64,000 bases of DNA from contig NZ_CP082326.1 of assembly GCF_019884785.1 (NCBI RefSeq), positions 401,355 through 465,354 of the forward strand, written 5' to 3'. A model generated the notes under the pieces. The model was not told the DNA's origin. It made no database searches and saw only the letters and a program-made list of their open reading frames with translations. This document shows, in pieces, positions 15,839 to 24,943 of this stretch. The translations under genes were made by a program, and so were the position numbers. Position 1 is the first letter of the stretch, and each line of letters opens with the position of its first letter. This DNA comes from Crassaminicella profunda. Its GTDB lineage: Bacteria; Bacillota; Clostridia; Peptostreptococcales; Thermotaleaceae.

Positions 15839-16951
15839 ATGCTTAAAGTAATTGCTATAGATGATGAATATATAGCACTTGAGCGATTGAAACGCGTTTT
15901 GAAAAAAATAGACTATATAAAGTTGATTGATACATTTAATGAACCAGAAAAGGCATTAGAATTTTTTGTAACCACTAAAGAAAGAATAGATATTGTTTTT
16001 TTAGACATAGAAATGCCTAGAATGAATGGATTAGAATTAGCAGAAAAAATTATTGGGGAGCATATAGGAACAGATATTATTTTTTTAACGGCATATGATC
16101 AATATGCATTAGAAGCTTTTAAGGTTCATGCAGTAAGCTATTTATTAAAACCTATTGATCTAGAAGAAATGAATAAACAATTGAATCACCTATATAGAAA
16201 AAAACAAATAGCAAAAGAAGATATACAAAATAAAAAGATATTTATTCAAGGCTTTGGCGGATTTTCGTGCAAATCAGAGGATGGAAAAACCATTAAGTGG
16301 AGGACGAAAAAAGCGGAGGAATTGGTTGCTTTATTAACGCATTATCAAGGTAAAAAAATTTCTAGAGAGATGATTTTAGATAGACTATGGCCTGAAAAAG
16401 ATAGAAAAAGCGCATCGAGTAATTTGTATACAACATGCTATTATATTAGGAAAAAATTAGAAAAAATTGGTGTGGAACATTTTTTAGTTCGAGATAAAGA
16501 GAACTATTATATAGATATTAAAGATAATCAAGTTGATTTTATTGATTTTAGTAAAAAAATCATTTTACCTCATAAACAAACGATGGAATCATTGATTCAA
16601 CTTGCAAATACATATAAAGGTCAGTATTTAAAGGATATGGCATATGAATGGGGAGAATCCAGAGCTATATGGTTTGAAAATGAATACACAAATTTGCAAT
16701 TTGAAATAGCTAGAAGATATATAGAGGATGGAGATTTTGTTAAAGCAAGTAAAGTAATGAAAACCTTGATTGAGTATCATCCTTTATGTGAGAAAGCTTA
16801 TAAGAAATTAATTGAAATACTAATAGGATTAAATGATCAAGAGCAAATAAAAAAATATTATCAAGATTATGTAAATCTTTTAGAAAAAGAATTTGAAACA
16901 GTAGTATCAGAAGAGATGAAAGAAATTGTACATAATGCTTTAAGCAGTTAA
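15839..16951 (+). CDS. Response regulator with SARP-type wHTH and BTAD domains
   Basis: The 370-residue protein has a receiver domain (about 1-120) with the acidic pair IDDE (8-10), phospho-acceptor Asp56 in VFLDIEMPRMNG, and the conserved Lys in YLLKPID. A winged helix (about 130-235) with MILDRLWPEKDRKSASSNLY and a bacterial transcriptional activator domain with TPR-like helices (about 245-370) follow. This receiver-SARP-BTAD architecture occurs in Firmicute regulators paired with LytS-type kinases. It is followed 39 bases later by its likely kinase. AAAGGGG precedes the ATG. The target genes are unknown; the neighbouring surface genes are candidates. Confidence 0.92.
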   Translation: MLKVIAIDDEYIALERLKRVLKKIDYIKLIDTFNEPEKALEFFVTTKERIDIVFLDIEMPRMNGLELAEKIIGEHIGTDIIFLTAYDQYALEAFKVHAVSYLLKPIDLEEMNKQLNHLYRKKQIAKEDIQNKKIFIQGFGGFSCKSEDGKTIKWRTKKAEELVALLTHYQGKKISREMILDRLWPEKDRKSASSNLYTTCYYIRKKLEKIGVEHFLVRDKENYYIDIKDNQVDFIDFSKKIILPHKQTMESLIQLANTYKGQYLKDMAYEWGESRAIWFENEYTNLQFEIARRYIEDGDFVKASKVMKTLIEYHPLCEKAYKKLIEILIGLNDQEQIKKYYQDYVNLLEKEFETVVSEEMKEIVHNALSS

Positions 16952-16990
16952 GTTCAAAATAGGGTTTGACAATAAAGGAGGACTTTTTAT

Positions 16991-19900
16991 ATGCAAAGGA
17001 GTAAGAAATATATTTTTTTTATAGTATTGTTTCTTGTGTGTTTTTCTTTTACAGTAAAGGGCGAGGAAATAAATGTATATTTTGAACATATTAGCAGAGA
17101 GCAAGGACTTCCACAGGTATCAATAAATGTAATTGCTCAGGATGAAATGGGATTTTTATGGTTTGGAACCCAAGGGGGATTAACACGATTTGACGGATAT
17201 GAGTTTTATACCTTTAAAACGGAGGTAGATCATCCAAATTCATTGGCAGATAACTCTGTATGGGCCATATTATTTGATGATGAAGGTACTATGTGGGTTG
17301 GAACAAATGGAGGTTTGAGTAAATTTGATAGAAAAACAGAAAAGTTTACGAATTATAGATTTGATCCTAAGGATCAGACTACATTAAGTGATAATAATGT
17401 AAGAAGCCTTCGTTTGGATTCGCAGGGAACTTTATGGGTAGGAACTAGAAATGGGGGACTTAATAGCTGTAATCCAAGAAATAAAAAACTTGTATTTCAA
17501 AGATATAAGCATGAGAAAAATAATGAAAATAGTATTAGTAGTAATTACATTCAAGATTTATATGAAGATGATCAGGGACGTCTCTTTATTGCCACTAATG
17601 GAGGAGGACTTGATCTTTTAGATTTAAAAAATAAAGAAAAGGGTTTTAATCACTTTCAATTTGATTCCCAAAATTCTAAAAGTATTTCTAGTAACAATGT
17701 TCTTTCCATCTTTAAATCAAGAAAAAAAGGTTTATTTATAGGTACTGATAAAGGATTAAATCGTTTAGATAATGAAGGTACTGGTTTTGAACATTTTAAA
17801 TATGAATTAAGGAATGAAACGGTTTTGTTTGATAAATCTGTATCGTGCATAGCAGAAGATACAAAAGGAAACCTTTGGATTGGTTCTAATGGTGGGGGAC
17901 TTACTAAAATGGATGCAAAGGATCATTTTCAAAATTTCACATCTAAAACAGATGGAAATAGCATAAGTGGAAGTGATGTAAGATCCCTTTATGTAGATAG
18001 ACAAGGGCTATTATGGATTGGAACTTATGGCAGTGGTTTAAACAAGATGGATTATGGAAATAGAGGTTTTTCTATTCTTAAGCATAAAAAGGATAATTCT
18101 AAAAGTTTAAGTAGTGATATTATACTGTCCATACTTGAAGATGGAGATGGAGTACTTTGGGCTGGAACATGGAACGGAGGAGTAAACAGACTAAAGGATA
18201 GAAAAAATGTTGATTTAAAGCTTATCAATGACCCAGAAAGTGAGATAAGTATAGGTGGAAATACGGTGTGGTCTATGGAAGAAGACAGAAGGGGAGACAT
18301 TTGGATTGGCACCTGGAAAAATGGACTCAGTCGTATAAAAAATAAAGAACGTAGTAAAGATGATCCTGAAATTTTAAGATATAATCATGACGTAAATGAT
18401 CCTAAAAGTCTTGGAAGTGATTCGATTATGTCTATTTGTGAGGATAGCCGAGGAATTTTGTGGATAGGTACATGGGGAGGAGGTCTTAATAGACTTGACC
18501 CAGATGATCTTAAAAAAGGAAATATAAACTTTAAAAAATATCTACATGACCCTAAGAATGATAAAAGCCTTGGAGATAACTTCATAAAAACTATTATGGA
18601 AGATGATTCGGGGAATGTATGGATTGGAACATGGGGGGGAGGTATAAGTATGCTTTCTTCAGAAAATATAATAAGTGGCAAAAATAAATTTAAACGCTAT
18701 CAAAGGTCATGGGCTGATTCAAATACATTAAGTCACAATGATGTAACAGCAATCTATCAAGATGAAGAAGGTATTTTTTGGATATGTACATATGGCGGTG
18801 GATTAAATCGTTTTGATTACAAGACAGGTCAATTTAAATGCTATACACAAAAGGATGGTCTTTCAAATCCAGAGTTGTATGGAGTTGTTCAAGATGATAA
18901 CGGTTTTTTATGGATTAGTACAAATAGGGGAATCAATAAATTTAATCCTAAAAATGAAAGCTTTGAAGCCTATGATGCTAGAGATGGTTTGCAGGGAGAC
19001 GAATTTAACCAAGGAGCTTTTTTAAAAGGGGATAATGGAGAATTATACTTTGGTGGAATTGGAGGACTTAGTATCATAAGCCCTAAGGAAATTGTAAAGA
19101 GTAAGTTTGTCCCTCCTGTTTATTTTACTGAACTTAGGGTGATGCATAAGGTAATAAAGCCTACTCAATCTGAAATTCTTACAAAACCAATTTATGATAC
19201 GGATGAGATTACTTTGAGTTATAAAGATGCGACCTTTGGTGTGAGATTTGCAGCTCTTAATTACAGACAATCGGATAAAAATAATTATGCTTACATGCTT
19301 GAAGGATTCGACAAAAATTGGATATATACAGACTATCCCATACAAAGTGTCCAATATACTAATCTTGATCCAGGTACATATGTATTTCTCGTGAAAGCAT
19401 CCAATGATGATGGTATATGGAATACACAAGGTTCAAGTTTAAAAATTACGATACTTCCTCCTTGGTGGAAGCTATGGTGGGTTAGGGGAATGGGTATACT
19501 TTTATTTGGAGGAATTTTGTTTGGGGTACATTTTACAAGGATTCGCCTTTTGAAAAAACAACAGAAATACCTTGAAAGAGAAGTGGCATCAAGAACGGAG
19601 CAAATTACTATTCAGAAAAAGGAGATTATAAAGAAAAATGAAGAGCTTTCTGAGAAGAATATATTGTTAAAAAAACAAGCTGAGGAACTACATATACTTG
19701 CAGAACAATTGTTAGATCAAAACCAATTATTAGAAGTAGCGCAAAAAGCTAGTGAACTAGCTTTTTTACAAGCACAAATAAAGCCTCATTTTTTGTACAA
19801 TGCACTCAATACCATTTCCTTTTTATGTACGGAAGAGCCTGAAAAAGCAAGTCAGTTAATAGACTATTTAAGTATATTTTTACGTAATAGTTTTAACATA

Positions 19901-20353
19901 GAGGAAGGAAATTCCTTCATATCTATATCTAAAGAAGTAAAGCTTGTAAAAGCTTATTTAGAAATAGAAAAGGCACGTTTTAAGGACAAAATAAATATAA
20001 TTTATAAAATAGATGAAAATATAGATGGTTATATCCCTCATTTAATTCTTCAGCCAATTGTTGAAAATGCTATCAAACATGGTATTTTACAAAAATATGG
20101 AGGGGGAAATGTATGGATCAAAATAGAAGATCAGCAAGATTGTGTTTATTTTGAAGTAAAAGATGATGGGGTAGGTATGTCAGAAGAAAAATATCAAAAC
20201 CTTTTAAAGGGTACAGTATATAAAGAAGGGGTAGGAGTTAAAAATATCAATAGAAGGTTGATTGAATTTTATGGAAAAGGGTTAGCCATTGAAAGTGCTG
20301 AAAATGTAGGGACAATAGTAAAATTTAGTATTTTAAAAAGGAAGAAAAGATAA
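16991..20353 (+). CDS. Propeller-sensor histidine kinase (Reg_prop, Y_Y_Y, His_kinase, HATPase)
   Basis: The 1120-residue protein has a signal or anchor segment (about 5-24) and about 13-14 two-component-regulator-propeller repeats (about 40-690), each with a (L/I)W(I/V)GT core. These fold as two beta-propellers outside the cell. A Y_Y_Y domain (about 710-815), one membrane helix (about 827-850), a coiled coil (about 855-915), a His_kinase domain with phospho-acceptor His933 in QIKPHFLYNAL, and an HATPase domain (NAIKHG, DDGVGM, GVGVKNINRR) follow. Similar sensors in Bacteroidetes detect glycan fragments, so a carbohydrate ligand is inferred. AAAGGAGG precedes the ATG. It is in an operon with the SARP regulator. 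Confidence 0.93.
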   Translation: MQRSKKYIFFIVLFLVCFSFTVKGEEINVYFEHISREQGLPQVSINVIAQDEMGFLWFGTQGGLTRFDGYEFYTFKTEVDHPNSLADNSVWAILFDDEGTMWVGTNGGLSKFDRKTEKFTNYRFDPKDQTTLSDNNVRSLRLDSQGTLWVGTRNGGLNSCNPRNKKLVFQRYKHEKNNENSISSNYIQDLYEDDQGRLFIATNGGGLDLLDLKNKEKGFNHFQFDSQNSKSISSNNVLSIFKSRKKGLFIGTDKGLNRLDNEGTGFEHFKYELRNETVLFDKSVSCIAEDTKGNLWIGSNGGGLTKMDAKDHFQNFTSKTDGNSISGSDVRSLYVDRQGLLWIGTYGSGLNKMDYGNRGFSILKHKKDNSKSLSSDIILSILEDGDGVLWAGTWNGGVNRLKDRKNVDLKLINDPESEISIGGNTVWSMEEDRRGDIWIGTWKNGLSRIKNKERSKDDPEILRYNHDVNDPKSLGSDSIMSICEDSRGILWIGTWGGGLNRLDPDDLKKGNINFKKYLHDPKNDKSLGDNFIKTIMEDDSGNVWIGTWGGGISMLSSENIISGKNKFKRYQRSWADSNTLSHNDVTAIYQDEEGIFWICTYGGGLNRFDYKTGQFKCYTQKDGLSNPELYGVVQDDNGFLWISTNRGINKFNPKNESFEAYDARDGLQGDEFNQGAFLKGDNGELYFGGIGGLSIISPKEIVKSKFVPPVYFTELRVMHKVIKPTQSEILTKPIYDTDEITLSYKDATFGVRFAALNYRQSDKNNYAYMLEGFDKNWIYTDYPIQSVQYTNLDPGTYVFLVKASNDDGIWNTQGSSLKITILPPWWKLWWVRGMGILLFGGILFGVHFTRIRLLKKQQKYLEREVASRTEQITIQKKEIIKKNEELSEKNILLKKQAEELHILAEQLLDQNQLLEVAQKASELAFLQAQIKPHFLYNALNTISFLCTEEPEKASQLIDYLSIFLRNSFNIEEGNSFISISKEVKLVKAYLEIEKARFKDKINIIYKIDENIDGYIPHLILQPIVENAIKHGILQKYGGGNVWIKIEDQQDCVYFEVKDDGVGMSEEKYQNLLKGTVYKEGVGVKNINRRLIEFYGKGLAIESAENVGTIVKFSILKRKKR

Positions 20354-20398
20354 GTCATAGCTATCCCTTGCAAAAAATAAAAAATAGAGAAAAATAAA

Positions 20399-20427
20399 AA
20401 ATAAGGTAGAAAAGCACCTTATTTTTT
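20399..20427 (+). terminator. Rho-independent terminator
   Basis: AAATAAGGT (20399-20407) pairs with ACCTTATTT (20416-20424), followed by more T. It ends the kinase operon. Confidence 0.87.
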
Positions 20428-20451
20428 GTTTATATTTGGTTTAGATAAATA

Positions 20452-20480
20452 TGCTATAATATTACAATATATGCTAAAAT
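20452..20480 (+). promoter_or_regulatory. Tandem extended -10 elements upstream of the SLH gene
   Basis: ATGCTATAAT (20451-20460) and ATGCTAAAAT (20471-20480) repeat with a 20-base offset, and each has the TGn extension. Neither has a good -35 box. They leave a 5' leader of about 150-170 bases before the SLH protein. Confidence 0.45.
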
Positions 20481-20637
20481 ATGTTGTATTCAAAAAAGTA
20501 TTTTTTAGTATTAGGAGTAGTATTGGATAGAAAATTTGATAATCTAGTAGAACAGATATGTATTATAGTCTTTGTGGCAGAAGGAGATTGTTAACTGAAA
20601 AAAATTATAAAAAGATGAATTTCTGAAGGGAGAAAAA

Positions 20638-23600
20638 ATGAAAAAATTATTAGCTATTATTTTAATTATTACTTTAATCTTACCGACAACATTTATAGGC
20701 TATGCAGAAGAAAGTGTGAATTATAATGAATTTAGTGATATACAAGGACATTGGGCAGAAGAGACCATTAAAAAGCATCACAAAATAGGTATGCTTAGTG
20801 GGTATCCAGATGGTACTTTTAAGCCGGACCAAGAAATGAAAAGATCTGAGTTAATTACTTTAGTGAACAAATATTTTGGACTCAAGGAAGAAGGTAAGCA
20901 AAACTTTGGAGATGTATTAGGAGAAGAATGGTATGCAGGAGAAACAGCAAAAGCAAAATATTATGGATATATAAAAGATTTAGAAGCCAGGCCCGAAGAA
21001 TTAGCTACTCGAGAAGATGTAGTAAATATGATGAGTCTTATAGTAGATGTAGAAGAGCAAAGAAAAACAAATGAAAAGAAAGATTTTAAAGACTTAAAGG
21101 AAATGGACGAAGAAACTGAAAAAAGCATAGAAAAATTTTCAGAAATGGGATATATTAGTGGTTATAAAGATGGAACGTTCAAACCAAAAGGAATCATCAA
21201 TAGAGCAGAAATTATGACTATAGTAGAAAATGTATTAGGCTATATTGTAACAAGTCAAGAAGATTTAGAGAATATGCCAGAGGATGTCAAAAAAATTACA
21301 GTGATCAATCCAAATATTACAATCGAAAATAAAGAAATAAATGGAGATCTCTATATTTCTCCAGGGGCAAATGGAAAAGTAATTATTAAGAATACAAAAA
21401 TCCATGGACAAATAGATGTATCAGGAGGAACTACTAAAAAGCCTATACAACTAGAAGCCGTGGAGGTAGAAAAGATAGTTATTACAAAAGTAAAAACAGA
21501 GCCAAAAATAGAAATCAAAGGGAAGAGTGAAATTGGAAAAATAAAAACAAAAGCAAGCGCAACTATAGCTGTATCAGGAGGTAGTCAAATAAAAGAAATT
21601 GATACACAAGGAAAAACAACATTAGATTTAGATAAAGGAACAAAGGTAGAAAAATTAATTATTGAAAAAGAAACAAAAGTACATACAAAAAAGGGAAGTA
21701 AAATCATAAATTTGGAAGCAAAGGAACAAGTAGAAATTACAGGGGATGGAAGGATTGACCGAGCAGAGATTAAAAGTAAAAATGTATCTATTGAAAAGAG
21801 ACCCAGCTACATAAAAGTAAATAATGGAATAGATAATACTAAGATTGGAAATGACAAAATAGATGCTACAAATGATGATGAAGAAGGAAACTATCAGAGT
21901 AATGACCATCATAATCATGGTAATAGTAGCCATAAAGATAGAACACCACCAAATTGGGAAACAGGATCGCCTTATGCAGAAATGAAGAGTAAGGAACTTA
22001 AGATAAAAATAAAAACAGAATTAGATGAAAAATCGACTGTATACTATATTGTACAAGAAGAGAATAAAACCTTCACAGTAGAGGAATTGATTGCTAATGG
22101 GAATCATTATGATATAGAAAAGAATACAGTAATAGAAGAAGTATATGATCAGGGATTGACAGATGAAAAAAATTATGAAGTACACTTAGTAGCTGTAGAT
22201 GAACATAATAATAAACAGAAAAATGTAACAGTAATTTCGGTGAAAAAAATAGATGACAAAGCTCCCCAGTGGGCAACAGGTTTTCCTTATGCACAGATGA
22301 AAAGTAGTGAATTAAAAATAAATATATTTAGCAAATTGAATGAAAAATCGACTGTGTACTATACTGTATATGAAGCTGTATATGATAAAAATTTTACAGT
22401 AGATGATTTGATCAGTATTGGCAATAGCTATGATGTAGAGAAAAATACAGTAGCAAAGGAAGTATATGATGGTGGAGTGACCTTAGGAAAAATCTACAAT
22501 ATATATGTAACAGCAGTAGATGAGAATGAAAATAAACAAGACAGTGTAAAAGAAATTAAAGTATCAGAAATTGACACTACCCCCCCTGTATTTACAGAAA
22601 AAGAAGGAGATGTAGTAGACAAACTGGGAACTATTAAATTTAGTGCACAGACTAATGAGCCATCTACTATTCATTATATATTAGTGGAAGACGGGAGTGC
22701 TCTACCAACAGTAGCACAAGTAAAAGCAAAGATAGATTATAAGGGTGTTAGAGTATTAACAAGCGGTGAAGGAGACGGATTTACGAATCAAGCAATGACA
22801 GAAATTCCTTATGGGAAAAGCTATGAAATGTATCTTGTAGCAGAAGATACTGCTGGAAATATTACTAGTGAAGTAGCAAAAATAAGTATAGAAAATCCTA
22901 TTTTTACTAAGATCAAGGGAAATTGGATTCCTATTGCAAATAAAACAGAATTAAAACAAATAGAAGTAAATGCAGATAGTATCTTTGGAGTGGGAACACC
23001 TTGGGAAGGTACATACACAGGGGGTATGGACAAAAAATATATGTTAGTAGCTAATATGGACTTGGCAGGAGATAACTTTGTACCGATTGGATATGATGAA
23101 GCAGAAGATACAAGCGTACCATTTACAGGAAAGTTTATGGGGAATGGTTATGAAATTACTCATTTAAACATTCAAAGAGATAAAGAATTACAAGGATTAT
23201 TTAGTAAGCTAGGAAGTGGTGCATGGCTTTCGGATATTATGATCAAAGAGGTTACGATGAAAACAGGGTCAAAGTCAGGCGTATTAGCAGGAGAAGCAAA
23301 TGGAGCAGAAATTTTAAAAAGTACAATTAGTAAGGTTACTTTTGATTTATTTGAGAACAATCCAGGAGAGAAAAAAATAACAAAGTATATAGGAGGTTTT
23401 ATAGGGAAAAGTACAAACACTTCTTTTAAAGAAGTAAAACTAAATGAGTTTAAGATGCTTGTAACAGGTGTGTGGAGATCAGGAGAGGCTTCTCATTTAC
23501 AAAATATTGGAGGAATTACAGGACTACTTGATGGAGGAGATTTAGAACAAATTGAAGTGAAAAATATTCATATAGAATCTGTATCTGATTATAGAAAAGG

Positions 23601-24699
23601 GAAATATTATCCTATCATTCGATCGGGAGGACTAGTAGGAGAAATTCAAAATTCACAAACAAAGACCTTGATTGTAGATCAATGCAATGTATCTGATTTG
23701 ACGCTGATTATATGTGGTGGAACTGGATATGATGAGGCTGGTGGATTGGTTGGTAAAATAGATACTACGAGTACTGAAATAGTAACAAATGGGGATATTA
23801 TTGTCAAAAATAGTATGGCTTCAGGAGTTATTCAAGGAAAAGGGAAATTTTTAGGAGCTGCTAGAATTGGAGGCTTTGTGGGTATTCTAAATGGGACAAA
23901 TGCTCCTAGTGGTTATATTATCATTGAAAATTGTAGTGCAGATGTTGATGTAAATGAATTAGATATACAGAGTAGATCAGCGGATGTTATGTCACAAGGT
24001 GGCACAGGGGGCTTTGCTGCAATACTTACAAAAGCTAAGGTATGTAATTCTTATGCTACAGGAACACTAGACAGTCCTTTTTTATCTGGTGCAGGTGGAT
24101 TTTCATGTTATATTATGGAGGGAAGTGTTATTGAAAATTGCTATGCTACAGGGGATGTTTTAGGGTATAGGAGTTTAGGAGGCTTTGCAAGCGTTATAGA
24201 AAATAGTCAGATTGATCAATGCTACACTACAGGAAATATAGGAGAGAATGATAATCAAGGGGGAACGTTAATTTTTGCTGCAGGTGGATTTGCAAGTATG
24301 ATTGATGGTAGCACTTTATCTAATAATTATTCCTTAGGGAAAGTCAAAGAAGCAAACGGAGGTACAGGGGCAGGTTTTTCATTTAGTATTCAGGATAGTA
24401 CACTTACAAATATCTATACATGTTCTAAGGTTTTAGGAAATAATAATATATTTGCATATATGACACAAAATGAAAATATGATTACTAATAGTTATTGGAA
24501 TAAAAGTATAAATCCTACAGGAAAGGTTATTTTCAGGAATGGGAGTACAGGAACTACTGAATTAGAAGGGAAAACGGATTTGGAATTAAAAGAAAAAGCA
24601 ACATTTATAAATTGGGATATATCAGATAAAAGTGAAGGTGTAGAGACTATTTGGTTCATTGAAGAAGGAAAGAGTTATCCATACTTAAGAAAAGAATAG
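20638..24699 (+). CDS. Giant SLH-domain surface protein with beta-solenoid and GLUG repeats
   Basis: The 1353-residue exported protein has a signal peptide (about 1-23) and three S-layer-homology domains (about 30-80, 90-145, 145-200; two with the motif SGYxDGTFKP). A low-complexity beta-solenoid-like region follows (about 215-390, short strands such as GDLYISPGANGKVIIKN). An Asp/His/Asn linker leads to two near-identical Ig-like repeats of about 100 residues (opening WETGSPYAEMKS and WATGFPYAQMKS) and a third divergent copy. The C-terminal half (about 760-1350) has GLUG-type repeats (GGFxGx...NCYATGDV). SLH domains bind pyruvylated wall polymer, the product of CsaB encoded downstream. The role may be an adhesin or S-layer component; no catalytic motif is seen. 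Confidence 0.9.
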   Translation: MKKLLAIILIITLILPTTFIGYAEESVNYNEFSDIQGHWAEETIKKHHKIGMLSGYPDGTFKPDQEMKRSELITLVNKYFGLKEEGKQNFGDVLGEEWYAGETAKAKYYGYIKDLEARPEELATREDVVNMMSLIVDVEEQRKTNEKKDFKDLKEMDEETEKSIEKFSEMGYISGYKDGTFKPKGIINRAEIMTIVENVLGYIVTSQEDLENMPEDVKKITVINPNITIENKEINGDLYISPGANGKVIIKNTKIHGQIDVSGGTTKKPIQLEAVEVEKIVITKVKTEPKIEIKGKSEIGKIKTKASATIAVSGGSQIKEIDTQGKTTLDLDKGTKVEKLIIEKETKVHTKKGSKIINLEAKEQVEITGDGRIDRAEIKSKNVSIEKRPSYIKVNNGIDNTKIGNDKIDATNDDEEGNYQSNDHHNHGNSSHKDRTPPNWETGSPYAEMKSKELKIKIKTELDEKSTVYYIVQEENKTFTVEELIANGNHYDIEKNTVIEEVYDQGLTDEKNYEVHLVAVDEHNNKQKNVTVISVKKIDDKAPQWATGFPYAQMKSSELKINIFSKLNEKSTVYYTVYEAVYDKNFTVDDLISIGNSYDVEKNTVAKEVYDGGVTLGKIYNIYVTAVDENENKQDSVKEIKVSEIDTTPPVFTEKEGDVVDKLGTIKFSAQTNEPSTIHYILVEDGSALPTVAQVKAKIDYKGVRVLTSGEGDGFTNQAMTEIPYGKSYEMYLVAEDTAGNITSEVAKISIENPIFTKIKGNWIPIANKTELKQIEVNADSIFGVGTPWEGTYTGGMDKKYMLVANMDLAGDNFVPIGYDEAEDTSVPFTGKFMGNGYEITHLNIQRDKELQGLFSKLGSGAWLSDIMIKEVTMKTGSKSGVLAGEANGAEILKSTISKVTFDLFENNPGEKKITKYIGGFIGKSTNTSFKEVKLNEFKMLVTGVWRSGEASHLQNIGGITGLLDGGDLEQIEVKNIHIESVSDYRKGKYYPIIRSGGLVGEIQNSQTKTLIVDQCNVSDLTLIICGGTGYDEAGGLVGKIDTTSTEIVTNGDIIVKNSMASGVIQGKGKFLGAARIGGFVGILNGTNAPSGYIIIENCSADVDVNELDIQSRSADVMSQGGTGGFAAILTKAKVCNSYATGTLDSPFLSGAGGFSCYIMEGSVIENCYATGDVLGYRSLGGFASVIENSQIDQCYTTGNIGENDNQGGTLIFAAGGFASMIDGSTLSNNYSLGKVKEANGGTGAGFSFSIQDSTLTNIYTCSKVLGNNNIFAYMTQNENMITNSYWNKSINPTGKVIFRNGSTGTTELEGKTDLELKEKATFINWDISDKSEGVETIWFIEEGKSYPYLRKE

Positions 24700-24772
24700 A
24701 GAGATAGGTATCTAGCAGTTTACTAATTCGTTAGAAATCAAGATTCAAAACAAAATAATTTTTGTAGGGGAA

Positions 24773-24808
24773 ACACTAGACTATTTTATGGTCTAGTGTG
24801 TTTTTTTT
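24773..24808 (+). terminator. Rho-independent terminator
   Basis: ACACTAGAC (24773-24781) pairs with GTCTAGTGT (24791-24799), followed by a run of eight T. Confidence 0.9.
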
Positions 24809-24876
24809 GATCAATGAATAGCTATTTTTCTCTTTATCAAGGATAAAAAAATCTAGGTGGAGAAGGAGTCTTTTTA

Positions 24877-24885
24877 TGATATAAT
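24877..24885 (+). promoter_or_regulatory. Extended -10 of the GH26-like gene
   Basis: TGATATAAT matches the extended -10 consensus about 60 bases before the start. No clear -35 box is visible. Confidence 0.4.
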
Positions 24886-24943
24886 GGTGAAGAATTTGAA
24901 AAAATAAGAGTGTATGTCTTTAAAGGGAGGATTCGGTTCGTTT

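Noticed and set aside
19043..19429. A 128-codon antisense frame inside the propeller kinase, and similar antisense frames inside ilvD, nnr, ftsX, lonC and the glucan synthase
   Set aside because: They lie opposite clearly real genes, lack ribosome sites and domains, and follow from the codon bias of the sense strand.
20523..20594. A 23-codon TTG-started frame in the leader of the SLH gene
   Set aside because: It has AGGAG nearby but no recognisable motif, a TTG start and a Cys-ended sequence of no known type. Chance is a good explanation.
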